Shown piece after piece: positions 47,186 to 55,622 of a stretch of 64,000 nucleotides of DNA (its first letter is position 1; each line of letters begins with the position of its first letter). The notes below the pieces were generated by a model, which did not search any database, was not told the origin of the DNA, and worked only from the letters and a program-made list of their open reading frames with translations. A program made the translations under genes and the position numbers. The DNA comes from Kofleriaceae bacterium (GTDB lineage: Bacteria; Myxococcota_A; Polyangia; Haliangiales; Haliangiaceae), in assembly GCA_020633495.1 (NCBI GenBank), contig JACKDR010000023.1:62001-126000 (forward strand). Direction: 5' to 3'.

Positions 47186-48136
47186 ATGTCCCGTCCTCGC
47201 CGCCGCGTCGCCGTCCTGCTCGCGCTCGTCCTCGGCCTGGGCGCCGCCGCCGCCGCCGCCGCGGTGGCGCTGATCGTCCACCGGTCGGCGCGGCGCGCCG
47301 CCGCCCCGCCCGCCGACGCCCGCGGCAGCGACGACGGCTGGCGCTACGTGCCGCTCGACGGCTGGCACGGCGACAAGGACGGTGACCCGTTCGCGGCCGC
47401 GGGACGCTGCGCCGAGCTGGTCGACACCGTCATCACGTACCCCAACTGGGTCCTCGACATCGCCGACAAGGGCGCCGGCTGCGCCGGTGACTGGGAGAAC
47501 GCCCACTTCGCCATCCACGCCACCGGCGAGGTCACGTGGACCGCCGACCAGCTGCCGACCCGGACCCTGTGGCTGACCCCCGACGAGCTGGCGCGGGTCC
47601 GCGGCCTCAACCGCCACGACTGCGCCAGCGAGCCGGACCGCTACGCCGGCGGCGCGCTGTACTACGAGCTGTCCTGGGGCGGCGGCGACGGCGTGCGCAT
47701 CCACCAGGAGAGCGCGCTGGGCGCCGAGATCGACGCGATCCTGTCCGGCCCCGTCGGCCGCTACGACGCCGCCCGCCTCGCCGCGGTCGCGCCGGTGCGC
47801 ATCGAGCTCGCCGGTCGCTCGATCGACGCGACCCGCACGTGGACCCGGCGCGGCGCCGCCTACCAGATCGTCATGGACGACGACGGCGCGATCACCGTCA
47901 CCCGGCGCGGCAAGCCGCGCCACCACGCCCGGGTCGACGTCCGCGCCCGCGTCGACCTGATCGACGCCCTGCTCGACGGCCACGGCGCCACCCCCGCCGA
48001 GCTCGACCTCGCCCGCGGCCGCGCCGTCCTCGGCGATCGTACCGTGACCTTCGCCGTCGACTTCATGACCCGCGACCCGGCCCTGCAGCCCCTGGCCCGC
48101 GCCCTCGACTACGCCGTCTTCGCGCCGGAGGAGTGA
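47186..48136 (+). CDS. Single-pass membrane or exported protein, unknown function
   Basis: 316 residues from ATG 47186. After an Arg-rich start comes one membrane helix (L-L-A-L-V-L-G-L-G-A then an Ala run), then a soluble domain. Three Cys (G-R-C-A-E, G-C-A-G-D, H-D-C-A-S) and W-x-x-D-Q-L-P-T-R-T-L-W-L-T are visible. I do not recognise the family. The open frame continues upstream to 47087, but that part is Arg/Gly-only and overlaps the end of the repeat cluster. Confidence 0.6.
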   Translation: MSRPRRRVAVLLALVLGLGAAAAAAAVALIVHRSARRAAAPPADARGSDDGWRYVPLDGWHGDKDGDPFAAAGRCAELVDTVITYPNWVLDIADKGAGCAGDWENAHFAIHATGEVTWTADQLPTRTLWLTPDELARVRGLNRHDCASEPDRYAGGALYYELSWGGGDGVRIHQESALGAEIDAILSGPVGRYDAARLAAVAPVRIELAGRSIDATRTWTRRGAAYQIVMDDDGAITVTRRGKPRHHARVDVRARVDLIDALLDGHGATPAELDLARGRAVLGDRTVTFAVDFMTRDPALQPLARALDYAVFAPEE

Positions 48137-48251
48137 CGCGCGCCCACGCCGCGTCGATCGCCGTGCCACGGTCTGGCCGCGGCCGCCGGGCCGCGCGAGG
48201 ATGGTGGCGCGCGTGCGCTCGCAGGGACGCCGACGCGCAGGTCGAACCGAC

Positions 48252-48692
48252 ATGAAGTTCCGCGCCAAGGTCATCCCCTCCGGCAACGCCACCGCGGTCG
48301 AGGTCCCGACCGCCGTCCTCACCGCGCTCGGCGCCGGGTCCCGGCCGCTCGTGGTCATCACGATCAACGGCCACCGCTGGCGCAGCCGGATCGCGTCGAT
48401 GCGCGGCCAGCACCTGATCGGGATCAGCGCCGCCAACCGGACCGCGAGCGGCATCACGCCCGGCCAGGTCGTCGCCGTCGCCGTCGCCCTCGACACCGAG
48501 CCGCGCGTCGTCGCCGAGCCGGCCGATCTCGCCGCCGCCCTCGACGCCGCGCCGCGGGCCCGCGCCGCCTTCGAGCGCCTGCCCTACGGCCTGCGGCGCA
48601 AGCACGTCGCCGCGATCGAGGAGGCCAAGGCCGCGGCGACCCGCCAGCGCCGCATCGACAAGCTGGTCGCGACGCTGACCTCGCCGGCGTGA
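48252..48692 (+). CDS. DUF1905 / YdeI-OmpD-associated (OmdA) family protein
   Basis: 146 residues. The first 90 residues match the DUF1905 beta-barrel-like domain: M-K-F-R-A-K-V, V-E-V-P, V-V-I-T-I-N-G-H-R-W-R-S-R, R-G-Q-H-L-I-G-I. The last 45 residues, A-F-E-R-L-P-Y-G-L-R-R-K-H-V-A-A-I-E-E-A-K, are the helical OmdA end. Family members are small cytosolic proteins with suggested links to bacteriocin protection or stress. It stands alone in this region. Confidence 0.82.
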   Translation: MKFRAKVIPSGNATAVEVPTAVLTALGAGSRPLVVITINGHRWRSRIASMRGQHLIGISAANRTASGITPGQVVAVAVALDTEPRVVAEPADLAAALDAAPRARAAFERLPYGLRRKHVAAIEEAKAAATRQRRIDKLVATLTSPA

Positions 48693-48732
48693 CCGCGCGC
48701 GGCGGCGCGCTCGCGCGGCTAGAAGCTGCCGC

Positions 48733-49314
48733 TCAGCGCCAGCCCGGGCGACGGCCACCGGCGCTGCCGATGACGATGGGCGCGAGGCCGACGTCGAGCC
48801 CGTGCTCGCGGTTCCACGCGTCGACCGCGTCGCCGGTGGTCGCCAGATCCCAGACCACGTCGGCGACGTACGCGCCGGTGCCGAGCACCATCGCCGCCAC
48901 GTAGGGCCCGCGGTCGCACTCCTGGTCGAAGCAGGCGCCGAAGCCCGCGGCCACGCCCACCACCGCGACCGCCGCGCCCCCGACGCGCAGCCCGAGCCCC
49001 GGCGTCAGGTAGTGCCCGGCGTACCAGTGCCCCGCGGATGGGCCGAGCAGCAGCGCCGCGGTGCCGGTCCAGTACATCCCGATGGCCAGGCCGTCGCTCT
49101 TCTGCCCGGCGGCGACCATGCCGGCGCCGAACAGCAGCGGGCCCGCGATCGTCCCCGCCACCGACAGGCCGAGCGCGGTGCCGTCCTCCTTCGGCGCCAG
49201 CGTGGCGTCGCCCTCGGCGCGCGCCGGCGTCGAGACAGCCAGGACGGCAAGCGCAGGCACGATGGCGACGGCGGACAGGAGGGCGCGGCGGGGATGGCGG
49301 GCGATGGACTGCAT
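48733..49314 (-). CDS. Exported membrane-associated protein, C-terminus probably frameshifted
   Basis: 193 residues as read, from ATG 49314 with a signal peptide ending A-R-A-E. Three hydrophobic Gly/Ala-rich segments suggest membrane helices or strands. Two Cys lie in F-G-A-C-F-D-Q-E-C. It reads L-A-P-I-V-I-G-S-A-G-G and then ends abruptly in R-R-P-G-W-R. A one-base insertion near 48753-48757 would give S-P-G-L-A-L-S-G-S-F and a stop at 48719, much more like the ends of related exported proteins. Family unknown. Confidence 0.6.
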   Translation of the reverse strand: MQSIARHPRRALLSAVAIVPALAVLAVSTPARAEGDATLAPKEDGTALGLSVAGTIAGPLLFGAGMVAAGQKSDGLAIGMYWTGTAALLLGPSAGHWYAGHYLTPGLGLRVGGAAVAVVGVAAGFGACFDQECDRGPYVAAMVLGTGAYVADVVWDLATTGDAVDAWNREHGLDVGLAPIVIGSAGGRRPGWR

Positions 49315-49512
49315 GTCGTCGCCCGGTGCACCCGCCGTGCCGCCGCGCAACCCCGCGTCCCGCCGTGCCGCGCGGGTGTCAGCCACCGCGCCCGTCGACG
49401 GCTCGACGTCGAGCCGTGGACACCGCGGACGCCAGCCGTTGCCTGGCCGGCAACGGCGGGGACGCGCGTGGGACCTTCCCCCCGGCCAGGGCTCGGGCGG
49501 TCCGTCCCGGAG

Positions 49513-49971
49513 CTACGGCAACCGCACACGTTCGCGCACGGGCGCGACGGACTCGCAGCGTCGAAGCGCTTCGAGTTGCCCTGACGCCTTCTCTGGACAC
49601 CAGAGAATGTCGAGCGCCGTCATGACGACCCCGAGGCCGGCTTTGTAGCAGGGTGGTGAGGAGCAGTACTCGACGTCGCCGATGGCGTCACGCAGCGCGA
49701 GCCACGCATCCCCGCTCGCACGCATCAGCGGCGTCGAGAGCCCGGCGCGATCACGCTGCATGCAGCGGAGCGTCGGCGGACCGAGACGCGCTTCGAGCGC
49801 GTACACCTGATCCTCCAGGCAGAGCTCGTATCGAGTGACCACGAGATCGTCGGTCACCGGCCATCCCTCGGGAGCATCGACACCCGCGTCGCGCGTGTCC
49901 GCCGCGGCATTGCCCAGGACCAGCAGCGTTCCCGACAGCAGCGCCGCCGCAGCTACTTGCAGCGGTCGCAT
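49513..49971 (-). CDS. Six-cysteine exported protein (family member 1)
   Basis: 152 residues with a cleavable signal peptide (about 1-25, ending N-A-A-A-D). The mature part has exactly six Cys, at 51, 70, 103, 108, 125 and 139, which share spacing with the two other intact members nearby. The C-S-S-P-P-C-Y-K-A-G-L segment corresponds to C-V-x-G-P-C-x-S-Y-T-x-G-L in those. Three disulfides are likely. I know no named family with this pattern. It is last in a same-strand row of five related units. Confidence 0.68.
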   Translation of the reverse strand: MRPLQVAAAALLSGTLLVLGNAAADTRDAGVDAPEGWPVTDDLVVTRYELCLEDQVYALEARLGPPTLRCMQRDRAGLSTPLMRASGDAWLALRDAIGDVEYCSSPPCYKAGLGVVMTALDILWCPEKASGQLEALRRCESVAPVRERVRLP

Positions 49972-50044
49972 CCGCCTTGCGTCTCCTCGCTGGCTGCGTG
50001 GGAGCTCTCCGCGCAACACGTTGACCACCGGCCTCTCGCCCGGT

Positions 50045-50509
50045 CTATCGTCCGCGGCCATCGGGCGAGCTCCAGTAGCGCACGGTTGCGGGCGCGGTGC
50101 TGCTCCATCCTGGGCGATCCACGGTGCCGCACCGGGCGAGCTCCACCCGGTACAGGAGCGCCTTGGATGAGCACCGCACCACCTGAAGCGAGAAGATGGC
50201 TGGCGCGAGGCCCGCCGTGTAGCTGTTGCAGGGCCCCTCCACACAACCGTACAGGTGTCCACGTGACTCGGCGAGCGCCTCGCTGAGTGCATCCGTGTGA
50301 CGAAGCCAGCGCTCGATGGCCGGTGTCTTCGGGGCGCGGCACCACACCAGGGAATCGGGGTCGTAGGCGTCGAGATGCGTGCTCACGCACTTCTCCCACG
50401 CACCTGCACGCAGCCGGAACGTCGACTCCGGGGCTTCCTCCGGCCGGTCCGCGGGCTTCGCGCAACCCAGGGCACCACAGACAGCGACGACCACGACGAA
50501 GATCCTCAT
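50045..50509 (-). CDS. Six-cysteine lipoprotein (family member 2, intact)
   Basis: 154 residues. The signal peptide M-R-I-F-V-V-V-V-A-V carries lipobox L-G-C at Cys16. The mature part has six further Cys at 41, 57, 89, 94, 113 and 127, and the core G-C-V-E-G-P-C-N-S-Y-T-A-G-L-A-P. AGGAGG lies 11 nt before ATG. It is 73 nt upstream of member 1 on the same strand. The 750-bp duplication produced a second, frameshifted copy at 50795-51260. Probably a periplasmic or surface lipoprotein; function unknown. Confidence 0.7.
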   Translation of the reverse strand: MRIFVVVVAVCGALGCAKPADRPEEAPESTFRLRAGAWEKCVSTHLDAYDPDSLVWCRAPKTPAIERWLRHTDALSEALAESRGHLYGCVEGPCNSYTAGLAPAIFSLQVVRCSSKALLYRVELARCGTVDRPGWSSTAPATVRYWSSPDGRGR

Positions 50510-50544
50510 CGGCAGTTCACCCTCCTTCACCGCGCGACTGGCGA

Positions 50545-50721
50545 TCACTCGTCGATGTCCTTGGTGCCCGACGGCTTCTCCGACCCGACCTTGCCCGTGG
50601 CCCCGTCCTGCCGTTCGCTCCACCGGTACGACACCGCGCCGCGGGTATCTGCCGCGGCATTGCCCAGGACCAGCAGCGTTCCCGACAGCAGCGCCGCCGC
50701 GGCTACTTGCAGCGCTCGCAT
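50545..50721 (-). pseudogene. Chimeric remnant at the duplication junction
   Basis: 58 codons. The first half is the signal peptide of family member 1 (M-R-A-L-Q-V-A-A-A-A-L-L, one residue different); the second half, G-A-V-S-Y-R-W-S-E-R-Q-D, is the C-terminus of the protein encoded at 51296-51784. It contains none of the core Cys. It lies exactly at the join between the two 750-bp units, so it is best read as a by-product of the duplication, though an exported 35-residue peptide could still be made. Confidence 0.75.
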
Positions 50722-50794
50722 CCGTCTTGCGTCTCCTCGCTGGCAGCGTGGGCGATCTTCACGAAACGCATTGGCCACCATGGTCCCGCCCAGT

Positions 50795-51260
50795 CTATCG
50801 TCCGCGGCCATCGGGCGAGCTCCAGTAGCGCACGGTTGCGGGCGCGGTGCTGCTCCATCCTGGGCGATCCACGGTGCCGCACCGGGCGAACTCCACCCGG
50901 TACAGGAGCGCCTTGGACGAGCACCCCAGCACCTGAAGCGAGAAGATGGCTGGCGCGAGGCCCACGGTGTAGCTGTTGCAGGGCCCGCCCACGCAACCGT
51001 ACAGGCTCTCCACGTGACTCGCCGAGCGCCTCGCCGAGCGTATCGGTGTGACTCAGCCAGTTCTCGATCGCGGGGGTCTTCGGGGCGCGGCACCACACGT
51101 GAAAATCGGGGTCGTAGTCGACGAGGTGCGTGATCACGCACTTCTCCCACGCACCTGCACGCAGCCGGAACGTCGACTCCGGGGCTTCCTCCGGCCGGTC
51201 CGCGGGCTTCGCGCAACCCACGGCCCCACAGACAGCGACGACCACGACGAAGATCCTCAT
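50795..51260 (-). pseudogene. Six-cysteine lipoprotein copy with one-base insertion
   Basis: It begins with the same signal peptide and lipobox as the intact copy at 50045-50509 and stays parallel until E-S-R-G. There (about 51004-51012) it has 13 bases where the intact copy has 12, and the frame leaves the Cys-rich core. The remaining core (L-Y-G-C-V-G-G-P-C-N-S-Y-T) is intact in another frame to 50795. Either a recent pseudogene or a base-call error. Confidence 0.78.
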
Positions 51261-51295
51261 CGGCAGCTCACCCTCCTTCACCGCGCGACTGGCGA

Positions 51296-51784
51296 TCACT
51301 CGTCGATGTCCTTGGTGCCCGACGGCTTCTCCGACGCGACACCTCCCGTGGCCCCGTCCTGCCGCTCGCTCCACCGGTACGACACCGCGCCGCACCTGCC
51401 GAGCACCCCGCGGTAGATCGCCGCCTGTGACGGACAGCGCAGCACGTAGATCGACAGCATGACGGGTACGAGCCCCGGCGTGTAGCTCGCGCACGGTCCT
51501 CGCACGCACCCGGTCGCCCGCCCCATGCGATGACCGATCAGGGCCATGGCGCCGTCCAGCGCGTGCTGCAGCGGAGCGGCCTCGCCGGGCGCCGCGACGG
51601 GACAGCCCCGCAGGAGCTGGTCGCCGAGGTCCGCGAACAGATGCTCGTAGATGCACGAGTCCCAGCGCGCGACCGACTCCGCCCGTCCCTTCCACACGTC
51701 CTCGCGAGCGCCGGTTGCGCACGGCAACCGCCGGCGAGCAGCGGTGTCTGGGCGACATGTGGAGATGGGTGTCGATCGTGTCAT
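51296..51784 (-). CDS. Six-cysteine protein (family member 3), N-terminus uncertain
   Basis: 162 residues as read from ATG 51784. Core Cys at 44, 61, 93, 98, 117 and 131 match the other members, with G-C-V-R-G-P-C-A-S-Y-T-P-G-L and R-C-P-S-Q-A-A-I-Y-R. Unlike them, it has an extra C-terminal tail (W-S-E-R-Q-D to K-D-I-D-E) and no recognisable signal peptide. The reading before residue 30 overlaps the start of the divergent lipoprotein gene (51757) and an inverted repeat CGGTTGC-N5-GCAACCG (51712-51730), so the true start may be later or the 5' end lost. Confidence 0.55.
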   Translation of the reverse strand: MTRSTPISTCRPDTAARRRLPCATGAREDVWKGRAESVARWDSCIYEHLFADLGDQLLRGCPVAAPGEAAPLQHALDGAMALIGHRMGRATGCVRGPCASYTPGLVPVMLSIYVLRCPSQAAIYRGVLGRCGAVSYRWSERQDGATGGVASEKPSGTKDIDE

Positions 51785-52815
51785 TGCTATCGTTCGCGGC
51801 GTGCGCGCGGGCGCATGATCCGCCGGCGGCCGAGGGGGAGTCGCCGAATGCCGGCACGGGTCCGACGGCCGGAGCCGGGGCTGCGCCACCGGAGCCGTGC
51901 ACGAAGGAGCCGCCCTCGGGTCCACGTCGACTGGGCCTCGTGCGCGAGGGGCCGACCACCACCGAGCGCGGCGTGGTGTGGCTGGCGCCCGACGGGGTGA
52001 GGCTGCTCGCGCCCAGCGCGGTCGACCCCCGCGCCCTCGACGACGCCGAGCTCGAGCAGGTCCTCGGCCCCCCGGGCCGCCTGCGGATCCGCTGCGATCC
52101 CTCGGGCTGCGGTGAGCACGGCGACGGCAAGGCGCTGTACCTGATCGACGGGGCGTCCGAGCGACTGCTGGCCCGCAACCTCTCCGAGGTGCACGGCGGA
52201 GAGATCATCGGCGACCACGCCTACTGGGTCACCTACGGCCCGTACGGGATGGGGGGCAACCTGTCCCGGGCCGCCCTCACGGGAGGAGGGCCCGAGACGC
52301 TGTGGTCGGGCACCGGGGTCACCGAGATGATCGTCGATGGCACCACGATCTACTTCGCGTCCGAGGACCAGCTCGTCGCCTACGACACCGTCGCCGGCCG
52401 CACGCGGGTCCTGGTGGACGGCGCCGTCCGACCGAAGCACCTGTTCCTCCGCGATGGCCGCGTGTTCTGGTCGGAGCTCGGCAACCCGCACTCGCGGAGC
52501 GAGCCGAGCGGCGCGCTTCGCTCGATCAGCCTCGCGACCGGCGAGGTCACCACCCACGCGGCGCCGGTGCCGTGGCCGTCGCTGCTGCACGTCGACGACG
52601 CGCGCCTCTACTGGGCCTCGCGCGACCAGGGCCTGCTCCGCGCCGTCCCGCGGACCGGCGGTGACAGCGAGACCGTCGCCGACCTCGGGCCAGGGTGCGG
52701 CGGCATCCTTTGGATGGACCAGACCAGCGCCGGCCTCCTCCTGCTGCGCGGCGACGAGCTGTCGATGATGTTCGGTCAGCCGGCCGAGCTGTGGCTGGTG
52801 CCGGCGGGCTCGTGA
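51757..52815 (+). CDS. Beta-propeller-like lipoprotein
   Basis: 352 residues with lipobox F-A-A-C and a Pro/Ala/Gly linker. The mature part is a string of repeats in which a Y-W, Y-F or F-W strand alternates with A-x-G-G-x-x-x-x-L: H-A-Y-W-V-T-Y, T-T-I-Y-F-A-S-E-D, R-V-F-W-S-E-L, R-L-Y-W-A-S-R-D, G-I-L-W-M-D. This fits DUF5050/TolB-like propellers common in myxobacterial lipoproteins. ATG 51757 was chosen for the signal peptide. It is divergent from the six-cysteine cluster. Confidence 0.78.
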   Translation: MWRWVSIVSLLSFAACARAHDPPAAEGESPNAGTGPTAGAGAAPPEPCTKEPPSGPRRLGLVREGPTTTERGVVWLAPDGVRLLAPSAVDPRALDDAELEQVLGPPGRLRIRCDPSGCGEHGDGKALYLIDGASERLLARNLSEVHGGEIIGDHAYWVTYGPYGMGGNLSRAALTGGGPETLWSGTGVTEMIVDGTTIYFASEDQLVAYDTVAGRTRVLVDGAVRPKHLFLRDGRVFWSELGNPHSRSEPSGALRSISLATGEVTTHAAPVPWPSLLHVDDARLYWASRDQGLLRAVPRTGGDSETVADLGPGCGGILWMDQTSAGLLLLRGDELSMMFGQPAELWLVPAGS

Positions 52816-52967
52816 CCGGCCGGTTCGATCGAAGCCGCACGACGGGACCGGCACTGGATGGCTGCCAATGGCGGCCGTTCACGATTCTCCACAACCCGGA
52901 CCGTGCCGATCCGACACCGGCGGCACGTAGCTCGGTCCACACCTGCGGGCCAGCACAGCGCACGACG

Positions 52968-53306
52968 ATGACCTACCGCGATGACACGGAAGCCCTGCTC
53001 GCCCGACTCGCCGTGCTCGAAGCGCAAGAGTCCGAATTCCTGCTGCTGCGGCGACGCTGGCGCGAGCTCGCTCGCGAGAACGGTGCCTTGCGAGACCAGG
53101 TCGCGTCGCTGACCCGCCAGCTCGCGAGCCTGTCGACAGAGCGCGCCGCCCCGGTGGCGGCGCCTCCCCCGCCGCTGCCGGGCGCGCCCGCGCCCGTCGT
53201 CCCCGAGCTCGACGCGCCAGGCCCGGACAGCCTGACTGCCGGCGACGATCCCGACGCCGCGAGCGTGCCGCGAACGCGTCGGTACTCGGCTCGATGGGGG
53301 CTGTAG
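52968..53306 (+). CDS. Short coiled-coil protein, paralogue 1
   Basis: 112 residues. Residues 1-55 form a coiled coil (M-T-Y-R-D-D-T-E-A-L-L-A-R-L-A-V-L-E then L-R-D-Q-V-A-S-L-T-R-Q-L); the rest is a Pro/Ala-rich, probably disordered tail. It shares its first 20 residues with the next gene almost exactly, but lacks that gene's C-terminal domain. No signal peptide. Function unknown. Confidence 0.6.
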   Translation: MTYRDDTEALLARLAVLEAQESEFLLLRRRWRELARENGALRDQVASLTRQLASLSTERAAPVAAPPPPLPGAPAPVVPELDAPGPDSLTAGDDPDAASVPRTRRYSARWGL

Positions 53307-53371
53307 CGACCTCTCGGGCACGCCTACGGCCGCAACCGGCGCGCGGCCAGCACGATAGCCGTCCCCAGACG

Positions 53372-53941
53372 ATGACCTACCGAGACGATACCGAGGCGCT
53401 GCGGGCGCGACTGACCGTCCTCGAGTCCCAGGAGGCGGAGAACCTGGTCCTGCGACGACAGGTGGCCCGCCTGGTCGCCGAGAACGCGGCGCTGCGCGCG
53501 CAGCTGGCCTCGGTGCGGCCCCCGGGGCAGACGGTCACCGGCGCGCCGACGCCAGCCGCGGCGCCGGGCCCCGCGTTCGCTCCGCCCGCGGTCCCGGGCC
53601 CCGCGTTCGCTCCGCCCGCGCCGCCAATGCCGTGGCCGCCGCCGCCCGACAACTCGGCAAAGGAGCCTCCGATCGAGCACGCCACCGGCCGCATCGACGC
53701 CGCGCCGATCCGCGCCTTCCTCGCCGAGGTGCTCGGCGAGGACCCGCGCGCCTACCGGCTTGCGGTCCACGGCCGCGACCCCGTCACCGGCGATCTGATC
53801 GTGGAGGCGGTCCACGACGGCGACCTGTTGCCACCCGCCGCCGCGACCATCGCGCTCACCAGCACCGCGCGTCGGTCGCGCACCCTTCGCGTCGCTCCCA
53901 CCACCGGGCGCGTCCGCTACGCCGAGCGCTGGCGAGGGTGA
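53372..53941 (+). CDS. Coiled-coil protein with C-terminal domain, paralogue 2
   Basis: 189 residues. The N-terminal coiled coil (M-T-Y-R-D-D-T-E-A-L-R-A-R-L, then V-A-R-L-V-A-E-N-A-A-L-R-A-Q-L) is paralogous to the preceding protein. A Pro-rich linker with a repeated P-G-P-A-F-A-P-P-A unit (about 70-98) leads to a folded domain (about 110-189), I-R-A-F-L-A-E-V-L-G-E-D-P-R-A-Y then beta-rich V-T-G-D-L-I-V-E-A-V. I do not recognise this domain. Even the bases upstream of both ATGs are alike, so the pair arose by duplication. Confidence 0.65.
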   Translation: MTYRDDTEALRARLTVLESQEAENLVLRRQVARLVAENAALRAQLASVRPPGQTVTGAPTPAAAPGPAFAPPAVPGPAFAPPAPPMPWPPPPDNSAKEPPIEHATGRIDAAPIRAFLAEVLGEDPRAYRLAVHGRDPVTGDLIVEAVHDGDLLPPAAATIALTSTARRSRTLRVAPTTGRVRYAERWRG

Positions 53942-53995
53942 CCGGGCGGCCGGTCGTCGCGCGCTGTCCGATCAGCCTTCTCGGGTCGTCTTCTC

Positions 53996-54050
53996 ACGCA
54001 ACCCCGGCTGACGGCCGTCGATACCTCTCGCCGTGACGCCCGCACCCCAT
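53996..54050 (+). promoter_or_regulatory. Conserved upstream module, copy 1
   Basis: About 50 bp, CGCAACCCCGG then GGCCGTCGATAC then CTCGCCGTGACGCCCG, reappears upstream of the gene at 56207. GATAC lies about 9 nt before GTG 54033. That GTG opens a 25-codon frame whose TGA overlaps the ATG at 54107 (ATGA), so it may be a leader peptide. Confidence 0.6.
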
Positions 54051-54106
54051 GGCATGAGAAGCAACAAGTCCGTCGCTGCGAAGCCCGATCGCCCTGGAGC
54101 TCGGCC

Positions 54107-55622
54107 ATGAGCCGCGGCCAGGAGGCCACGCACACCACAGCGACAGCGTCCACGGCGCCGGCGAGGGGAGCTTCGGCAGCAGGGTCACACGGCGTGCCTG
54201 GAGACATCCAGGCGACGCGACTGCTCTACGCGCAACTCGCCGGAGCGGTCGACGATCTACCGGGGCACCCCGAGGACGCGCAGGAGACGTGGGACCTGTT
54301 CCTCGACATGGACGTCGCGCTGAGTGCGCTCGACGACGATCGTGAGCGCCGCGCCGAAGCCACGGCGCTTCGTGGCGCCGTCGACGCGCTCTACGCGCAA
54401 GCCGATGCTACGGGACGTCGGCGCCCCGGCGACGACGTCGACAGCGTTCGTCACCGCAGCACAGGACGCGAGCGACACGGCGCCCGACGAAGTTCCGGTG
54501 ACGGGCACTTCAGCGATCGGCGTCCCGGCCGCCGACGCCGTGAACTGTCACAGCGACGACGCCGCGGGCTGCTTCTTGAGCCATGACCAGCGCCAGACGT
54601 TGCTCATGCAAGTCGCTCACGTCGTACAGTCGTCCATGGCGAACTTCCACGCCGCGATCCTCGGCGTTCGACTCGACCGCAAGTTACAGGACAACGGCAG
54701 CGGGGGATGGGGTTTCCTGGCCGAGTTCCTCTTCGCGTCGATCTCGGGACCGCTGATCGGCGCCGCGCTCAAGGGCTTCAAGAACTTCCGCAAGGCTGTC
54801 AGCGCGCTGCGGGATGCCAACGAGCTGGCGGCGATCGGCTTCGGGTCGGAGCGGCCCATCGGCGCCGTCAAGGCCGCGCTCGCGAGGGTCTCGCCCGACA
54901 TGGTTGCGACGCTGCTGGGCAGTGCGTCGAAGGGCCTTCGCGGCAAGCTGAAGAACGCCGCCCACAGCGACGGCGACAGCACACCCTCCTGGGACGTCTT
55001 CCTGACGACCATCCAGGATGGAATCAAGCCGCTCGAAGACGACATCGGCATCGTCCAGGCGGCGCAGGCGGATGACGCGGGGCTCGTGGCGCTCGACAAC
55101 ACCTACCTGGACCCGCAAGCGCACAGCGTCACGGAGTACAAGGCGTACATGAACGACATGCTCGGGCGCTTCGATGCCGAGGGCGTCAGCAAGGTCGGCA
55201 CGAAGTTCGAGGACGGTGGCAGCGTCCGCGCGATCCACATCGAGGCCTATGGCCAGACCCGCGTCGGCATCCTCGTCGATCACGGCACCGACTACACCGG
55301 CAAGTCCGAGTCGACGCCGTACGGACCGATCCCCCTGCGAGGCACCGGCGAACAGCGCCTCCTCTCGCTGGTCGACGACGATCTGGTCGACTACGCGCTC
55401 TCGGTCAGCGGCGCCGCGGCGCCCACCGAGACGGTGCAGGTCACCGAGGAGCACGCGCCGTTCCACTTCGCGCCGGACGACCGGCTACTGTCGTACGGCA
55501 ACCCCGAGCACCGCTACCGCGCCTGGGTTCATCAGGCGCACGCGGCACAGAGCAACACGACCGCCGCGCGGACCGGTGACGCCGCGAACGACGCCGCCAC
55601 CGCGCTCGTGGAGGTCTTCTGA
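54107..55622 (+). CDS. Large protein of unknown function, apparent internal frameshift
   Basis: As read, ATG 54107 gives 159 residues ending in Arg-rich nonsense. From about 54410 a second frame carries a sensible sequence to 55622. The halves join naturally near 54410-54425 (Y-A-Q-A-D-A-T-G, then D-V-G-A-P-A-T-T-S), suggesting one protein of about 505 residues and a net one-base change. Visible traits: a helical, acidic N-terminal region; a Cys pair in N-C-H-S-D-D-A-A-G-C; a hydrophobic segment F-L-A-E-F-L-F-A-S-I-S-G-P-L-I-G-A-A-L; a helical middle; and a soluble C-terminal domain (V-G-I-L-V-D-H-G-T-D-Y). No family recognised. The stop overlaps the start of a small membrane protein gene. 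Confidence 0.55.

Larger units (their letters stand above)
49893..51393. repeat. 750-bp segmental tandem duplication
   Basis: Unit 1 (about 49893-50642) and unit 2 (about 50643-51393) are offset by 750 bp. They match closely over the signal peptide of family member 1, the whole of the MRIF-type genes, and the 3' end of the gene at 51296. A 40-bp stretch around 50000-50040 / 50755-50790 is diverged. Confidence 0.88.

Noticed and set aside
51712..51730. CGGTTGC-N5-GCAACCG as an operator between divergent genes.
   Set aside because: It lies upstream of the 51757 gene but inside the as-read coding part of the opposite gene, whose start is uncertain; too weak to claim as a site.
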